Assembly (NCBI GenBank): GCA_030842085.1
Contig: JAUUSE010000003.1
Coordinates: 8,365 to 72,364 of the forward strand
DNA from: Timburyella sp030842085
Lineage (GTDB): Bacteria; Bacillota; Clostridia; Oscillospirales; Acutalibacteraceae
Length of the DNA stretch: 64,000 bases
Direction of reading: 5' to 3'
The notes below the pieces were generated by a model that was not told where the DNA came from, did no database searches, and saw nothing but the letters and a program-made list of their open reading frames with translations. Within the stretch, counting starts at the first letter, position 1. Every line of letters starts with the position of its first letter. Shown here piece after piece: positions 8,539 to 17,569 of the stretch. The position numbers and the translations under genes were made by a program.

Positions 8539-10077
8539 ATGAGTTTGCTGGAAATAACAAATTTAAACTATTCATATGGCGATAAGGTAATATATAAAAA
8601 CGCGAGCCTGTCGCTGTATAAGGGCGACCACATGGGAATTGTAGGCCACAACGGCGTGGGCAAAAGCACGCTTATAAGCTTATGCGGCGGAGATATTCTT
8701 CCTGATTCTGGCAGTGTGGTATGGGATAAAAGAATATCTGTGGGACATTTGGACCAATATGCCAAAATAGATAAAGACTGTACTATTTTAGAGTTTATGA
8801 AATCGGCTTATAAAGAGCTGTATAAGATAGAAAAGGAGCTGTCAGCCCTTTATGCAGATGTGGATAATCTTGAAAAGAACTGGGCGATAATAACCCAGTA
8901 TCAAAACAAGCTGGATGCGGCTAATTTCTATCAGATAGACACGTCGGTGGATAAGATTGCCAATGGGTTGGGCCTTACGGCGATAGGTCTTAACTCCAAA
9001 ATATCGGAGATAAGCGGCGGGCAGAGGGCAAAGGTTATATTGGCAAAGCTGCTGCTTAAGGACCCCGACGTTTTGCTTTTAGACGAGCCGACAAACTTTC
9101 TTGATGTTCAGCACATTGACTGGCTGGCCGATTATCTGTCGGAAAGCAAGCGGGCGTTTATGGTGGTATCGCACGACTATGCGTTTTTAGAGCGCATATC
9201 CAACTGCATATGCGATGTTGACAACGGCGAAATGCGCAAATATGTCGGAAAATTTTCCGATTATATTAAGCAGAAAGAGCACGCAAAAGAGGATTATCGG
9301 CGCCGGTACGAAGCTCAGCAAAAGGAAATAAAAAAGACGGAGGAGTATATACGCAAAAACATAGCCGGTGTCAACAGCAAGAACGCAAAGGGGCGGCGCA
9401 AACAGCTCGAGCGGCTGGAGCGTCTAGCTCCGCCAAGCCAGAACAAAGCGGCGCCGGTATTTTCATTTAAAGCGCTGAGCGGCGGCGAAAAAATCCACAT
9501 ACAGGCCGAGGACTTAGCGGTAGGCTATTATTACAAGCTCTTTTCGGGCTTAAATTTAACAATAAGCAGCGGAGAGAAAATAGTTATAACCGGTTTTAAC
9601 GGCATAGGCAAATCTACATTGATTAAGACGCTGCTTGGCCAGCTAAAGCCGCTTGGCGGGAAATGCCGGCTTTCTGATAAAATAAAAGTGGGATACTATG
9701 AGCAGGGACTTAAATGGGAAAATGCAGACAGCACGCCTATGCAGGTGGTAGCCGACGCATTTCCGAATATGTCGGAAAAAGAGATACGTGCAAGCCTTTC
9801 TAAATGCGCCGTCTCCAGCGAGCATGCAAAGCAGGCGGTAGGAACGCTGAGCGGCGGCGAGCAGGCCAAGGTTAAGCTGTGTCTGCTGACACTGTCGCCG
9901 TGTCATATGCTGATTATGGACGAGCCGACAAACCATCTGGACGAACAGGCCAAAAAGTCGCTTAAAGAAGCCCTTAAAATTTTTGAGGGCAGCCTGCTTT
10001 TAGTGTCGCATGAAAAGGCTTTTTATGAAGATTTTGCCGATGATATTGCAGATATAACCAAGTGCCTCCAAAAATAA
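8539..10077 (+). CDS. ABC-F family ATP-binding protein
   Basis: A 512-residue soluble protein with two ABC ATPase domains and no membrane segment. The first has Walker A GHNGVGKST (about 36-44), signature ISGGQRAKV and Walker B LLLDEPTNFLD. The second has GFNGIGKST (about 355-363), LSGGEQAKV and LIMDEPTNHLD. A charged linker rich in Lys, Glu and Arg (about 245-300) joins them, as in ABC-F proteins that act at the ribosomal E site. Family members are translation factors or ribosome-protection proteins; which one this is cannot be told from sequence alone. The ribosome binding site AGGGGAAGAGG precedes ATG. The terminator-bearing RNA interval 256 bases upstream recalls attenuators controlling antibiotic-inducible ABC-F genes. 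Confidence 0.93.
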   Translation: MSLLEITNLNYSYGDKVIYKNASLSLYKGDHMGIVGHNGVGKSTLISLCGGDILPDSGSVVWDKRISVGHLDQYAKIDKDCTILEFMKSAYKELYKIEKELSALYADVDNLEKNWAIITQYQNKLDAANFYQIDTSVDKIANGLGLTAIGLNSKISEISGGQRAKVILAKLLLKDPDVLLLDEPTNFLDVQHIDWLADYLSESKRAFMVVSHDYAFLERISNCICDVDNGEMRKYVGKFSDYIKQKEHAKEDYRRRYEAQQKEIKKTEEYIRKNIAGVNSKNAKGRRKQLERLERLAPPSQNKAAPVFSFKALSGGEKIHIQAEDLAVGYYYKLFSGLNLTISSGEKIVITGFNGIGKSTLIKTLLGQLKPLGGKCRLSDKIKVGYYEQGLKWENADSTPMQVVADAFPNMSEKEIRASLSKCAVSSEHAKQAVGTLSGGEQAKVKLCLLTLSPCHMLIMDEPTNHLDEQAKKSLKEALKIFEGSLLLVSHEKAFYEDFADDIADITKCLQK

Positions 10078-10410
10078 CAGAGGAAGTTTTAAGCAGGAAA
10101 AGGACATAAAGTGCTTTTTAAGAAAAGATAGTTTTTGCAAAGCAAAAGTACAAAAAACAGCAAAGTATATTATACTGCTGCTATCAGATGTGAGCTGTTT
10201 ATATATATCAGAGCGTACTGCGAAATGAGCGCCGCTTAAGGAATAAAAGATAGGTTAAGTCAGCATTATACTCATTATATAGCCAGATGCAGCTTGCCGC
10301 TTTAATGGTTGTATTGGATAAAGTGTTATTTGTATCTCGCTTTGCTTGTTACCTTAAGTTAAAGCTTTTTAATGGCTATATGCTGGTTTATTATGTAGTT
10401 TCACTAACAA
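10078..10410. other. Intergenic region after the ABC-F gene
   Basis: About 330 bases with no recognised gene, ending in a bidirectional terminator shared with the convergent gene. Confidence 0.5.
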
Positions 10411-10442
10411 AAAAAGATGCCGAGGCAACCCGGCATCTTTTT
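10411..10442. terminator. Bidirectional terminator between convergent genes
   Basis: AAAAAGATGCCG pairs with CGGCATCTTTTT around AGGCAACC. It can serve the ABC-F gene on plus and the ADP-ribosylglycohydrolase gene on minus. Confidence 0.85.
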
Positions 10443-10518
10443 ATTAGCGGAACAAGTGCTTTGCGAATATGCAGAGCAGCTTAAGCCCATTTGCGCCCGC
10501 TTTAAAATTTTACTCACT

Positions 10519-12102
10519 TTACTTTAAGATTTTAACGTGTTTCATTGTGTTTTTCGCAGCATCGGAAATTTTAATTGTTCCAACGCCGAAAATAGAAGTA
10601 TACAGTGTATCGTTTATAGGATTTGTCCAAACAGAGTCAATACAGCCTATGCCCTTTGCCATGCCGAGAATAGAGCCCACGGTCGCACCGTTGCAGTCGG
10701 TGTCGAAGCCGGTTTCTACCGACATGCAGATGGACTTGCCAAAATCGCCGCCGCCGTAAAGCAGAGACGCCGCAACTATCATCGCGTTCGGTATTGTGTG
10801 GCACCAGCCGTGAGAGGTATATTCATCATACCGGCTGTGGATATCGTCAAAGCAGTCTTTCTGCGAAGTTCCGTTTTCAAAGCCCGTCAGCACATCCATA
10901 ATGGCTTCGTACAGCCTTGAAGTATGCGGTATCTGCGCAAGTCCGCTGAGTATAATTCCTTTTATATCGTCAGTGCAGGCGGCAGCAGCAAGCATTGCCG
11001 CAACAAACATTTCACCGTATATACCGTTTTTGACATGAGAAATCGACGCATCGCGAAAAGCCATTTCGGCGGCCAGCTCGGGATTTCCAGGATTAATATA
11101 TCCGAAATAGTCACCGCGAATTTGTGCGCCTATCCACTCGCGGTAGGGATTTTTATAAACCGCTGACTCGGGCGGTTCAAAGCCTTTGACAAAGTTGCAG
11201 AAAGCTACACGCTCCGCCGTGCAATATACATTTTTGCTCTGAAGCTCCAGCCATGCTCTCGAAACATCATAGGCAGTAAAATCCCTGCCGTATTTTTCGA
11301 CTACCTTCTGCGCTAATACGGTATAATTTGTATCATCATCTACCGGCATTCCGTCTATTACGTCAGCGCAGCATCTGCTTGCAAAGCGGAATTTATATTT
11401 GTTTATTATATCATCATTTAAATCGCTGCGCAGGATATATCTATGCATGGGATAGTTGCCGGTTTCTTTTAAAAATGGAATTAATTCGTCTGTTCTGATG
11501 CCCTCCACTGTTTTTCCCAAAAGACATCCGCAGACCCTGCCCATCCATGCGCCGTAAATCTTGGACTCCAGCAGGCTTTCGTTAACAGGCGGCAACGCCT
11601 TGGCGTCAATTCTTAAATTTTTTATTTCTTCAAGCGCCGACGGTTCAATATACTTGTAGCCTTCTGCCGTTTTGGCATTGATTACTACCTCAAAAAGAAT
11701 ATCGCCGAGCTTTTTCTTTATCTCGTTTTTGGGCAGCCTCGCAGTGGCAGTGAACACGTCTTTATACGGCTCTATGTCAAGCCCCTCTTCTATCGACTGC
11801 TGGCACTCTGTAAGCAAGTTTGAAGAATATGATTCCCACTCGTGTAGATTTGCATATTTAGGCTTAATGGCTTTATTAAAGCTTAGCTCCTCTGTAATAC
11901 GTGTATCGCTTTCAAGGACTAAAGCATCAAGAGAAACGTCGAAATACTTGCATATTTTAATAAGTTTGTCAAGCTCCGGCACAGATGAGCCGTACTCCCA
12001 TTTCTGCACCGACTGCCGAGAGATGCCGAACAGCTCAGCAAACTGCTCCTGAGACATATTTGCGTTGGTGCGCAGCTTATTTATCATATTGCTTATCGCC
12101 AT
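10519..12102 (-). CDS. HTH (Cro/C1) fused to ADP-ribosylglycohydrolase
   Basis: A 527-residue two-domain protein. Residues 1-65 are a Cro/C1-type helix-turn-helix (MSQEQFAELFGISRQSVQKW, then a second helix pair). About residues 180-527 are an ADP-ribosylglycohydrolase/DraG-like domain. Its metal-binding motifs are kept: GAWMGRVCGCLLG, DDDTNYTVLAQ and GFDTDCNGATVGSILG, whose Asp residues bind Mg ions. Such enzymes remove ADP-ribose from proteins or nucleic acid, or cleave related nucleosides. Fusion to a DNA-binding domain suggests a regulator that senses or reverses ADP-ribosylation, or a nucleoside-sensing repressor; this is inference. It has its own promoter and is divergent from nothing nearby. 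The ribosome binding site GGGAGG stands before ATG. Confidence 0.9.
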   Translation of the reverse strand: MAISNMINKLRTNANMSQEQFAELFGISRQSVQKWEYGSSVPELDKLIKICKYFDVSLDALVLESDTRITEELSFNKAIKPKYANLHEWESYSSNLLTECQQSIEEGLDIEPYKDVFTATARLPKNEIKKKLGDILFEVVINAKTAEGYKYIEPSALEEIKNLRIDAKALPPVNESLLESKIYGAWMGRVCGCLLGKTVEGIRTDELIPFLKETGNYPMHRYILRSDLNDDIINKYKFRFASRCCADVIDGMPVDDDTNYTVLAQKVVEKYGRDFTAYDVSRAWLELQSKNVYCTAERVAFCNFVKGFEPPESAVYKNPYREWIGAQIRGDYFGYINPGNPELAAEMAFRDASISHVKNGIYGEMFVAAMLAAAACTDDIKGIILSGLAQIPHTSRLYEAIMDVLTGFENGTSQKDCFDDIHSRYDEYTSHGWCHTIPNAMIVAASLLYGGGDFGKSICMSVETGFDTDCNGATVGSILGMAKGIGCIDSVWTNPINDTLYTSIFGVGTIKISDAAKNTMKHVKILK

Positions 12103-12131
12103 AATTATAACCTCCCATTTTTAATGCTTTG

Positions 12132-12159
12132 ATTATATCATATGCTTATATCAATGCAA
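12132..12159 (-). promoter_or_regulatory. Promoter of the HTH/ADP-ribosylglycohydrolase gene
   Basis: On the minus strand TTGCAT (12154-12159), a 16-base spacer and TATAAT (12132-12137), about 30 bases ahead of the start codon. The spacer holds an imperfect inverted repeat centred on CATATG, a possible site for self-regulation by the HTH. Confidence 0.6.
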
Positions 12160-12295
12160 TAAAGCCAAAAGTGCTATTTAAGCAACTGTCGGTTGTCAAG
12201 ACGCCGCTGTCAGAACTTTTTAAGTTTATGCTTCTTCTTATATATTGATATATTGATTTTAGGCAGGTTAAAAAGTAGGGAAAATTTCTGCTTAA

Positions 12296-12331
12296 AAATT
12301 TAAAACGGCGCTCTTACATAAAAAGAGCGCC
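12296..12331 (-). terminator. Terminator of the serine-rich lipoprotein gene
   Basis: On the minus strand GGCGCTCTT pairs with AAGAGCGCC and is followed by TTTTAAAT. It starts 17 bases after the stop codon. Confidence 0.8.
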
Positions 12332-12347
12332 ATGAGCAGAGTGGTTG

Positions 12348-12953
12348 CTATTTAAAATAAGTTATTTTTTCAGGATTGCAAATTTTGCACGGCGAATAGG
12401 CATCGTCGGCGATATAACAAAATTCGTTGTTCCTAAATCCAGTCCGACAGCGGTTTACTTCCGCCTTATTTCTTCTCAACGCCGTTAAAACTTCACAGTT
12501 TCCCTTATGATACTCCATTGTAGACGGGACTTCGAAAGTCTCGTTTTCAGGATAAATTATTAAAGGATATGATGAAACAGCTTCCGACGAAGTGGATGAA
12601 ATGGAGCTTTCTCGGCCGGCCACGCTGGACAATTCAGCGGCTTTAGAAGAGGTTGGGCTTTCTGACGATAAAGTTTTTGCTTTTGAGGAAGAATCTTTTT
12701 CACCAGATGTTTCTATAGTGCTCTCATGAGCGGGGCTTTCAGGGCTTTGTCCTGAACCGAGCAAAGAGTTATCTGAGCCTAATGCGTCCGTATTTGCACT
12801 TGAAGAAATCTCTGTTGAAGCTAATAAGCCGCTGAGCAAAGTTCCGCCCGCCGTATTACTGCTGTTTTCCGACGAACAGCCGTTTAAAAACACAGCGGCA
12901 GACATTATAAGGAGAAGAAATATGACAGCCAATAATCTGATTTTATTATTCAT
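12348..12953 (-). CDS. Serine-rich lipoprotein with a small cysteine motif domain
   Basis: About 201 residues. The N-terminus is a lipoprotein signal peptide ending in the lipobox VFLNGC, so it should be anchored on the outside of the membrane. A low-complexity Ser/Thr/Glu spacer of about 110 residues follows. The last 55 residues carry YHKGNCEVL and YSPCKICNP. This resembles the short C-terminal Ada-like metal-binding module seen at the end of secreted nucleases and related proteins, but no nuclease domain is present here. I start at the second in-frame ATG because AGGGG is six bases ahead of it. The function is not known. Confidence 0.75.
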   Translation of the reverse strand: MNNKIRLLAVIFLLLIMSAAVFLNGCSSENSSNTAGGTLLSGLLASTEISSSANTDALGSDNSLLGSGQSPESPAHESTIETSGEKDSSSKAKTLSSESPTSSKAAELSSVAGRESSISSTSSEAVSSYPLIIYPENETFEVPSTMEYHKGNCEVLTALRRNKAEVNRCRTGFRNNEFCYIADDAYSPCKICNPEKITYFK

Positions 12954-13108
12954 ACGCATCCCCTATTCACGTTTTTACCAATATATCATATTTTATCAGA
13001 TAAAGCAATGTTTTGTCGGCTGGAGTTGCCGCAAAAGTTCAGTTAAGAAATATTAGCGAGAAAACAATGAAAAAATCCTGTTAAAATCATCATTTATAGA
13101 TTTGTTCG

Positions 13109-13137
13109 TTGTATTTAACTACCCAAAATACTATAAT
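13109..13137 (+). promoter_or_regulatory. Promoter of the EndoQ-UvrD fusion gene
   Basis: TTGTAT at 13109-13114, a 17-base spacer and TATAAT at 13132-13137, about 40 bases ahead of the ATG. Confidence 0.65.
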
Positions 13138-13175
13138 TATACTATTAAATTATATATACGACAGAAGGTGTCATT

Positions 13176-16100
13176 ATGTATATAGCGGATCTTCATATAC
13201 ACTCGCGCTTTTCGCGCGCCACCAGCAAGGAGGGGGACGCGCCGCACTTAGAGTTCTGGGCGCGTCGCAAGGGCATTCAGCTTATCGGCACGGGCGATTT
13301 CACACATCCGGCATGGCGCGCAGAGCTTAAAGAGCAGCTTGTCCCTGCAGAAGAGGGGCTGTATACTTTGCGTGACGATTTGCGTCTGCCGTGCGATGTG
13401 GGCGCAGAGACGCCGCGGTTTGTGGTAACGGGAGAAATAAGCTCGATTTATAAGCGCGGCGGCAAGACCCGCAAGGTACATAATGTGATAATACTGCCGA
13501 GCTTAGAAGCCGCCGACGAGCTTTCGGCAAAGCTTGAGGCGATAGGCAATATTCACTCCGACGGGCGGCCTATTTTAGGGCTTGACAGCAGGGACTTGCT
13601 GGAAATAACACTGGAAACCTGTCCCAACGCGGAGTTTATACCGGCGCATATATGGACGCCACATTTTGCCATGTTCGGCGCCTTTTCCGGCTTTGACAGC
13701 ATAAAAGAATGCTTTGACGACTTAACCCCTTATATCCACGCAGTAGAAACGGGGCTTTCATCCGACCCGCCAATGAACTGGAGAGTTTCGCAGCTTGACG
13801 GTCTGACGCTGGTGTCGCACTCCGATGCGCATTCCCCGGCAAAGCTGGGCAGAGAGGCGGATATTTTAGACACCGGCCTTTCATACACGGAAATGGTTGA
13901 GGCTATACGCACCGGCAATGGATTTTCGGGCACAATTGAGTTTTTCCCCGAAGAGGGGAAATATCATCTTGACGGGCATCGCAACTGCGGCGTCTGTTTA
14001 ACGCCCGTCGAGGCGGCAGGGCTTGACAATATATGCCCCGTGTGCGGCAAAAAGCTGACAATAGGGGTTGAGCACAGGGTGGAAGAGCTTGCCGACCGTC
14101 CGGCAGGCCATCGTCCGGATGGCGCGAAGCCGTATGAAAGCTTGGTGCCGCTGCCGGAGGTTATAGCCGCCTCGACCGGAACGTCGGCAACGAGTAAAAA
14201 AACGCTTCAGAGATATGAAAATATTTTAAGCGAGCTTGGACCGGAGTTTTACATTCTGCGCACGGCGCCCATTGAAGACATAGAAAAAACAGCCGGGCCG
14301 TGTGTAGCCGAGGGCATACGCCGGCTCAGGCAGGGCAAGGTGTCGCGCCGCGCCGGGTTTGACGGCGAGTATGGAGTAATATCGCTGCTCACCCCATCTG
14401 AGATAGAGCAGCTTAACGGGCAGATGTCGCTGTTCGGCGTCCAGTCGATGCAAATTAAGGAAAAAGCCAAGCGGGAGTATAAAAAATCAGTCAAGTCCGT
14501 CTCATCCGAACAGGCGGCGGAGCTTGCCGCCGATGTTTATAAAGACGCGTCAAAATCGGGGCTGGCGGCGCTTAATATGGAGCAGCAGCGCGCGGCTACA
14601 GCCTCCGAGCGGGTTGTAGCGGTAATCGCCGGACCCGGTACCGGAAAGACAAAAACGCTTATTTCCCGCGTAGAGCATTTAATAAGCAATCTTGGCGTAA
14701 GGCCCGATGAGATTACCGCCGTTACCTTTACAAATCAGGCGGCGGCAGAGATGCGCGAGCGCCTTGAAAAGCAGCTCGGCGGCAAGCGCGCGGCATCTAA
14801 AATAACTATTGGCACCTTTCACTCCATTTGCCTTAATATGCTGAGCGGCGCACAGCTTATAAGCGAGGGCGAGGCGCTGGACATAGCGGACGAGCTGCTG
14901 CGCAGCGCCGGGCGTAAAATAAGCGCAAAAAGCTATATCAGCGCCGTGTCCAAGGTCAAGAACGGCGCCGATATAGAGGACAGCGGCATAGACGCAGAGC
15001 TGTATAACGCCTACTGCGCGCGGCTTAAAGAGCTTGGTGTGCTGGACTTTGACGATTTGCTGCTCGAAGCGCTTAAAATCAATACTGCGGGACGCAAGAA
15101 TTTTAAATATCTGCTGATAGACGAGTTCCAGGACATAAACGACATGCAGTTTGAGCTGATAAATTTGTGGAGCAAGGGCTGTGAAAGCCTGTTTGTGATA
15201 GGCGACCCCGACCAGTCTATTTACGGCTTTAGAGGCTCGACCGGCCGATGCTTTGAGCGCCTGCGTGAGCAGTTTCCGAATATGTGCGAAATCCGCCTTA
15301 AAGAAAATTACCGCTCAACGCCGGAGATTTTACAGGCGGCGGCAGCGGTAATAGATAAAAATCCCGGTGAAAAACGTCTGCTTAATCCCAACATACCAGC
15401 CGGAGAAGCGGTGCGCGTTGTAAGGACAGCCGACGAGCTCGGTGAGGGCATATTTATTGCCAAGGAAATAGGGCGCATGGCGGGCGGCGTAGATATGCTG
15501 GAGGCGCAGTCAATGCACCACGAAAGGGAGGCGGTATCCTTTTCGGATATTGCCGTGCTTTGCCGCACGCATCGGCAGCTTGAGCTGATTGAGAAGTGCT
15601 TGCGCCATGACGACATCCCCTGCGTTATAAGCGGCCGCGAGGACTATTTAAGCTCCGACGATGTAAGAGGCGTTCTTTCATTTTTCCATTCGCTTGAAGA
15701 TATATCTGATTTGGCGTCGCTAGCAACATCGCTGCGCCTGCTGTGGGGCTGCCCGGCGGATTTAATCGAGAAAGCCAAAAAAATCTGCGCCGGAATTAAG
15801 ACGTTCGACGCTGAGGCAATAAGAGAGGCTTTTTACAACAGCGTATCCCGCAGCGCCAATTTGGCGGCGGGAAATGAGAGGGACAATACCGCATGTAATC
15901 CTAATTCCGACACCACAGCGCTTAATATAGGCGAGAGTATCGGTAATGCGCAGAAGAGGGCGTCCTCTACGCCAACCGACGGCGAAATAGAGATGCCTGA
16001 TGCGCTGCATCAGGCAGAGCAGATGCAAAAAATTCAAACGGACCTGCCCGGCGGGCTCAGTGCAGATGTGGCGCAGGAGTATCGGCAGGACGGCCATGAG

Positions 16101-16676
16101 CTTGGCGCAGTGCAGAGCAGTGCTGAGGCACAGGAGCGAAAAGAGCAAGGCGCGATAGACTTCCCGCTTGACAAATGGCTTGAGCGGGCAGAAGCATGGC
16201 TGCCGCTCGTAAAAAAGGAGAAGCCGCACAAGCTGATAGAAAAATGGGAGCAGGAGTTTGGAGCGACATCTTCGCTTGATAAGCTTAAGAATGCAGCGGT
16301 GTTTTTCAGCAGCTTTAGAAATATGTGGAACGCGCTGATACTTGGCGAGGAGGCGGATATATGCCGCACTTCCGGCAAGAGCGCAAAGTCGGGCGCCGTA
16401 CGGCTTATGACTTTGCACGGTGCGAAAGGCCTTGAATTTGAAGCGGTGTTTGTCGCCGGCGCGGATGCCGGCAAACTGCCGCTGGAGTCGCAGGGCAAAG
16501 TAGACGACATGGAAGAAGAGCGCCGGCTTATGTATGTCGGGCTGACCCGTGCGAAAGAAAAGCTTATAATTACAACGGCGTCGCCGTCGGCGTTTCTGGC
16601 GGACTTGCCGCAAAGCGTACTGCGGGAGTCGGCAGCTCCGCGCAAGCGAGTCGTTGAGCAATTAAGTCTGTTTTGA
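13176..16676 (+). CDS. EndoQ-like PHP endonuclease fused to UvrD/PcrA-type helicase
   Basis: A 1166-residue protein with two DNA-repair modules. Residues 1 to about 410 are a PHP domain of the EndoQ/YqxK kind, with metal-binding motifs DLHIHSRFS (5-13), GTGDFTHP, PAHIWTP and LVSHSDAHSP, plus a zinc-binding CGVC and CPVCG pair (about 270-295). EndoQ enzymes nick DNA 5' of deaminated bases. Residues about 466-1166 are a superfamily 1A helicase: Walker A AGPGTGKTKT (about 484-493), LLIDEFQD (about 648), GDPDQSIYGFRG, LHGAKGLEFE (about 1080) and YVGLTRAKEKL. QMSLF at 416-420 and QLSLF at 1162-1166 fit the bacterial sliding-clamp binding motif. A 90-residue low-complexity insert lies at about 895-985. 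This is probably a replication-linked repair enzyme that nicks and unwinds. Confidence 0.93.
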   Translation: MYIADLHIHSRFSRATSKEGDAPHLEFWARRKGIQLIGTGDFTHPAWRAELKEQLVPAEEGLYTLRDDLRLPCDVGAETPRFVVTGEISSIYKRGGKTRKVHNVIILPSLEAADELSAKLEAIGNIHSDGRPILGLDSRDLLEITLETCPNAEFIPAHIWTPHFAMFGAFSGFDSIKECFDDLTPYIHAVETGLSSDPPMNWRVSQLDGLTLVSHSDAHSPAKLGREADILDTGLSYTEMVEAIRTGNGFSGTIEFFPEEGKYHLDGHRNCGVCLTPVEAAGLDNICPVCGKKLTIGVEHRVEELADRPAGHRPDGAKPYESLVPLPEVIAASTGTSATSKKTLQRYENILSELGPEFYILRTAPIEDIEKTAGPCVAEGIRRLRQGKVSRRAGFDGEYGVISLLTPSEIEQLNGQMSLFGVQSMQIKEKAKREYKKSVKSVSSEQAAELAADVYKDASKSGLAALNMEQQRAATASERVVAVIAGPGTGKTKTLISRVEHLISNLGVRPDEITAVTFTNQAAAEMRERLEKQLGGKRAASKITIGTFHSICLNMLSGAQLISEGEALDIADELLRSAGRKISAKSYISAVSKVKNGADIEDSGIDAELYNAYCARLKELGVLDFDDLLLEALKINTAGRKNFKYLLIDEFQDINDMQFELINLWSKGCESLFVIGDPDQSIYGFRGSTGRCFERLREQFPNMCEIRLKENYRSTPEILQAAAAVIDKNPGEKRLLNPNIPAGEAVRVVRTADELGEGIFIAKEIGRMAGGVDMLEAQSMHHEREAVSFSDIAVLCRTHRQLELIEKCLRHDDIPCVISGREDYLSSDDVRGVLSFFHSLEDISDLASLATSLRLLWGCPADLIEKAKKICAGIKTFDAEAIREAFYNSVSRSANLAAGNERDNTACNPNSDTTALNIGESIGNAQKRASSTPTDGEIEMPDALHQAEQMQKIQTDLPGGLSADVAQEYRQDGHELGAVQSSAEAQERKEQGAIDFPLDKWLERAEAWLPLVKKEKPHKLIEKWEQEFGATSSLDKLKNAAVFFSSFRNMWNALILGEEADICRTSGKSAKSGAVRLMTLHGAKGLEFEAVFVAGADAGKLPLESQGKVDDMEEERRLMYVGLTRAKEKLIITTASPSAFLADLPQSVLRESAAPRKRVVEQLSLF

Positions 16677-16891
16677 TATTATTAAGATTAAAGTTTCTTT
16701 TTATTCTACGCAAAATTAAAATCACACTCACTGCAAGAATTCTTTGTCGTAAAATCAGTGCTTATAAAAATTTTTGCGGCGCAATTGTTAGTTTTTGTAC
16801 GGATATTTTACATTAATATCAGGACTTTTTTAAATATTGTATTTTCACCTAATCATTTAATGCTTATAACCGAGTATTATTGCTGGAAATA
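16677..16891. other. Convergent intergenic gap
   Basis: AT-rich, 215 bases between two convergent genes. No clear terminator hairpin was found. Confidence 0.4.
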
Positions 16892-17569
16892 TTACCAATG
16901 AAATCTTCTCTGAATTTCCGCCCAAAGCGCCTTACGCTGAAAGAACAGCAGCGCCGCAAGAAATATGACAGATGCGCAAAAGCAAACGGCGCAGGGTATC
17001 ACAGTATGCAATATACCTGTTAAAATCAGTATTAAAGTTGAAACGCCAAGTACACAGTCAATAATTAGATATATAATATAATCCTGCACATGAAGCTTGC
17101 ATATATTAGCGAGCAGCACTATTGAAATCATGGCGCTAACGCATAAAATCGGCAAAACATAATCAAGTGCCCAGCCGTGAAATCCGGTAAAAAAGTCCCA
17201 CAGCAAAGCTATTGCAGAGACAAACGCGACCTGCCACAGGATGCTTTTTGCAAAATTTCTGCGCTTTCTGTAAAGCATGGCAAAATCCGCCCAAAGGCTA
17301 AATAGCCCGGCCAGCACAAACAGCGACCACCATCCGCCCGCAGGAAAAATCAAATTAACAGCAATACAAACGGCCGAGACACATACCGAGACAAAAGCCG
17401 TTATGGCAAGAATTTTTTTGCTGAACAGTTTTTGTGAGGCGAGGCGGGGCGGAAATACGTTTTCGCCGCCATCCCCTTTTCCGGTAAGCTCGCCCTTGCA
17501 AAGCGGACACTGCTTGGGTGTACCTGGTAAATCTACATTGCAGCTGTTGCATCTAAGCATTTTTACCAT
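16892..17569 (-). CDS. Zinc-ribbon plus multi-pass membrane protein (DUF6320-like)
   Basis: A 225-residue protein. The first 25 residues form a zinc ribbon with two CxxC pairs (CNSC and CPLC). The rest holds about six hydrophobic segments from residue 50 on, including AITAFVSVCVSAVCIAV and DYIIYLIIDCVLGVSTLILI. It matches the DUF6320 family, of unknown function. Its start overlaps the end of the condensation-like gene by 17 bases, so the two are translationally coupled. The same three-gene set (alpha/beta hydrolase, condensation-like acyltransferase, this protein) is a recurring neighbourhood in Clostridia to my knowledge, suggesting a membrane-linked acyl transfer system. Confidence 0.75.
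   Translation of the reverse strand: MVKMLRCNSCNVDLPGTPKQCPLCKGELTGKGDGGENVFPPRLASQKLFSKKILAITAFVSVCVSAVCIAVNLIFPAGGWWSLFVLAGLFSLWADFAMLYRKRRNFAKSILWQVAFVSAIALLWDFFTGFHGWALDYVLPILCVSAMISIVLLANICKLHVQDYIIYLIIDCVLGVSTLILILTGILHTVIPCAVCFCASVIFLAALLFFQRKALWAEIQRRFHW

Noticed and set aside
15762..16661. 299-codon minus-strand frame
   Set aside because: Antisense to the helicase domain of the EndoQ-UvrD fusion, which has all its motifs.
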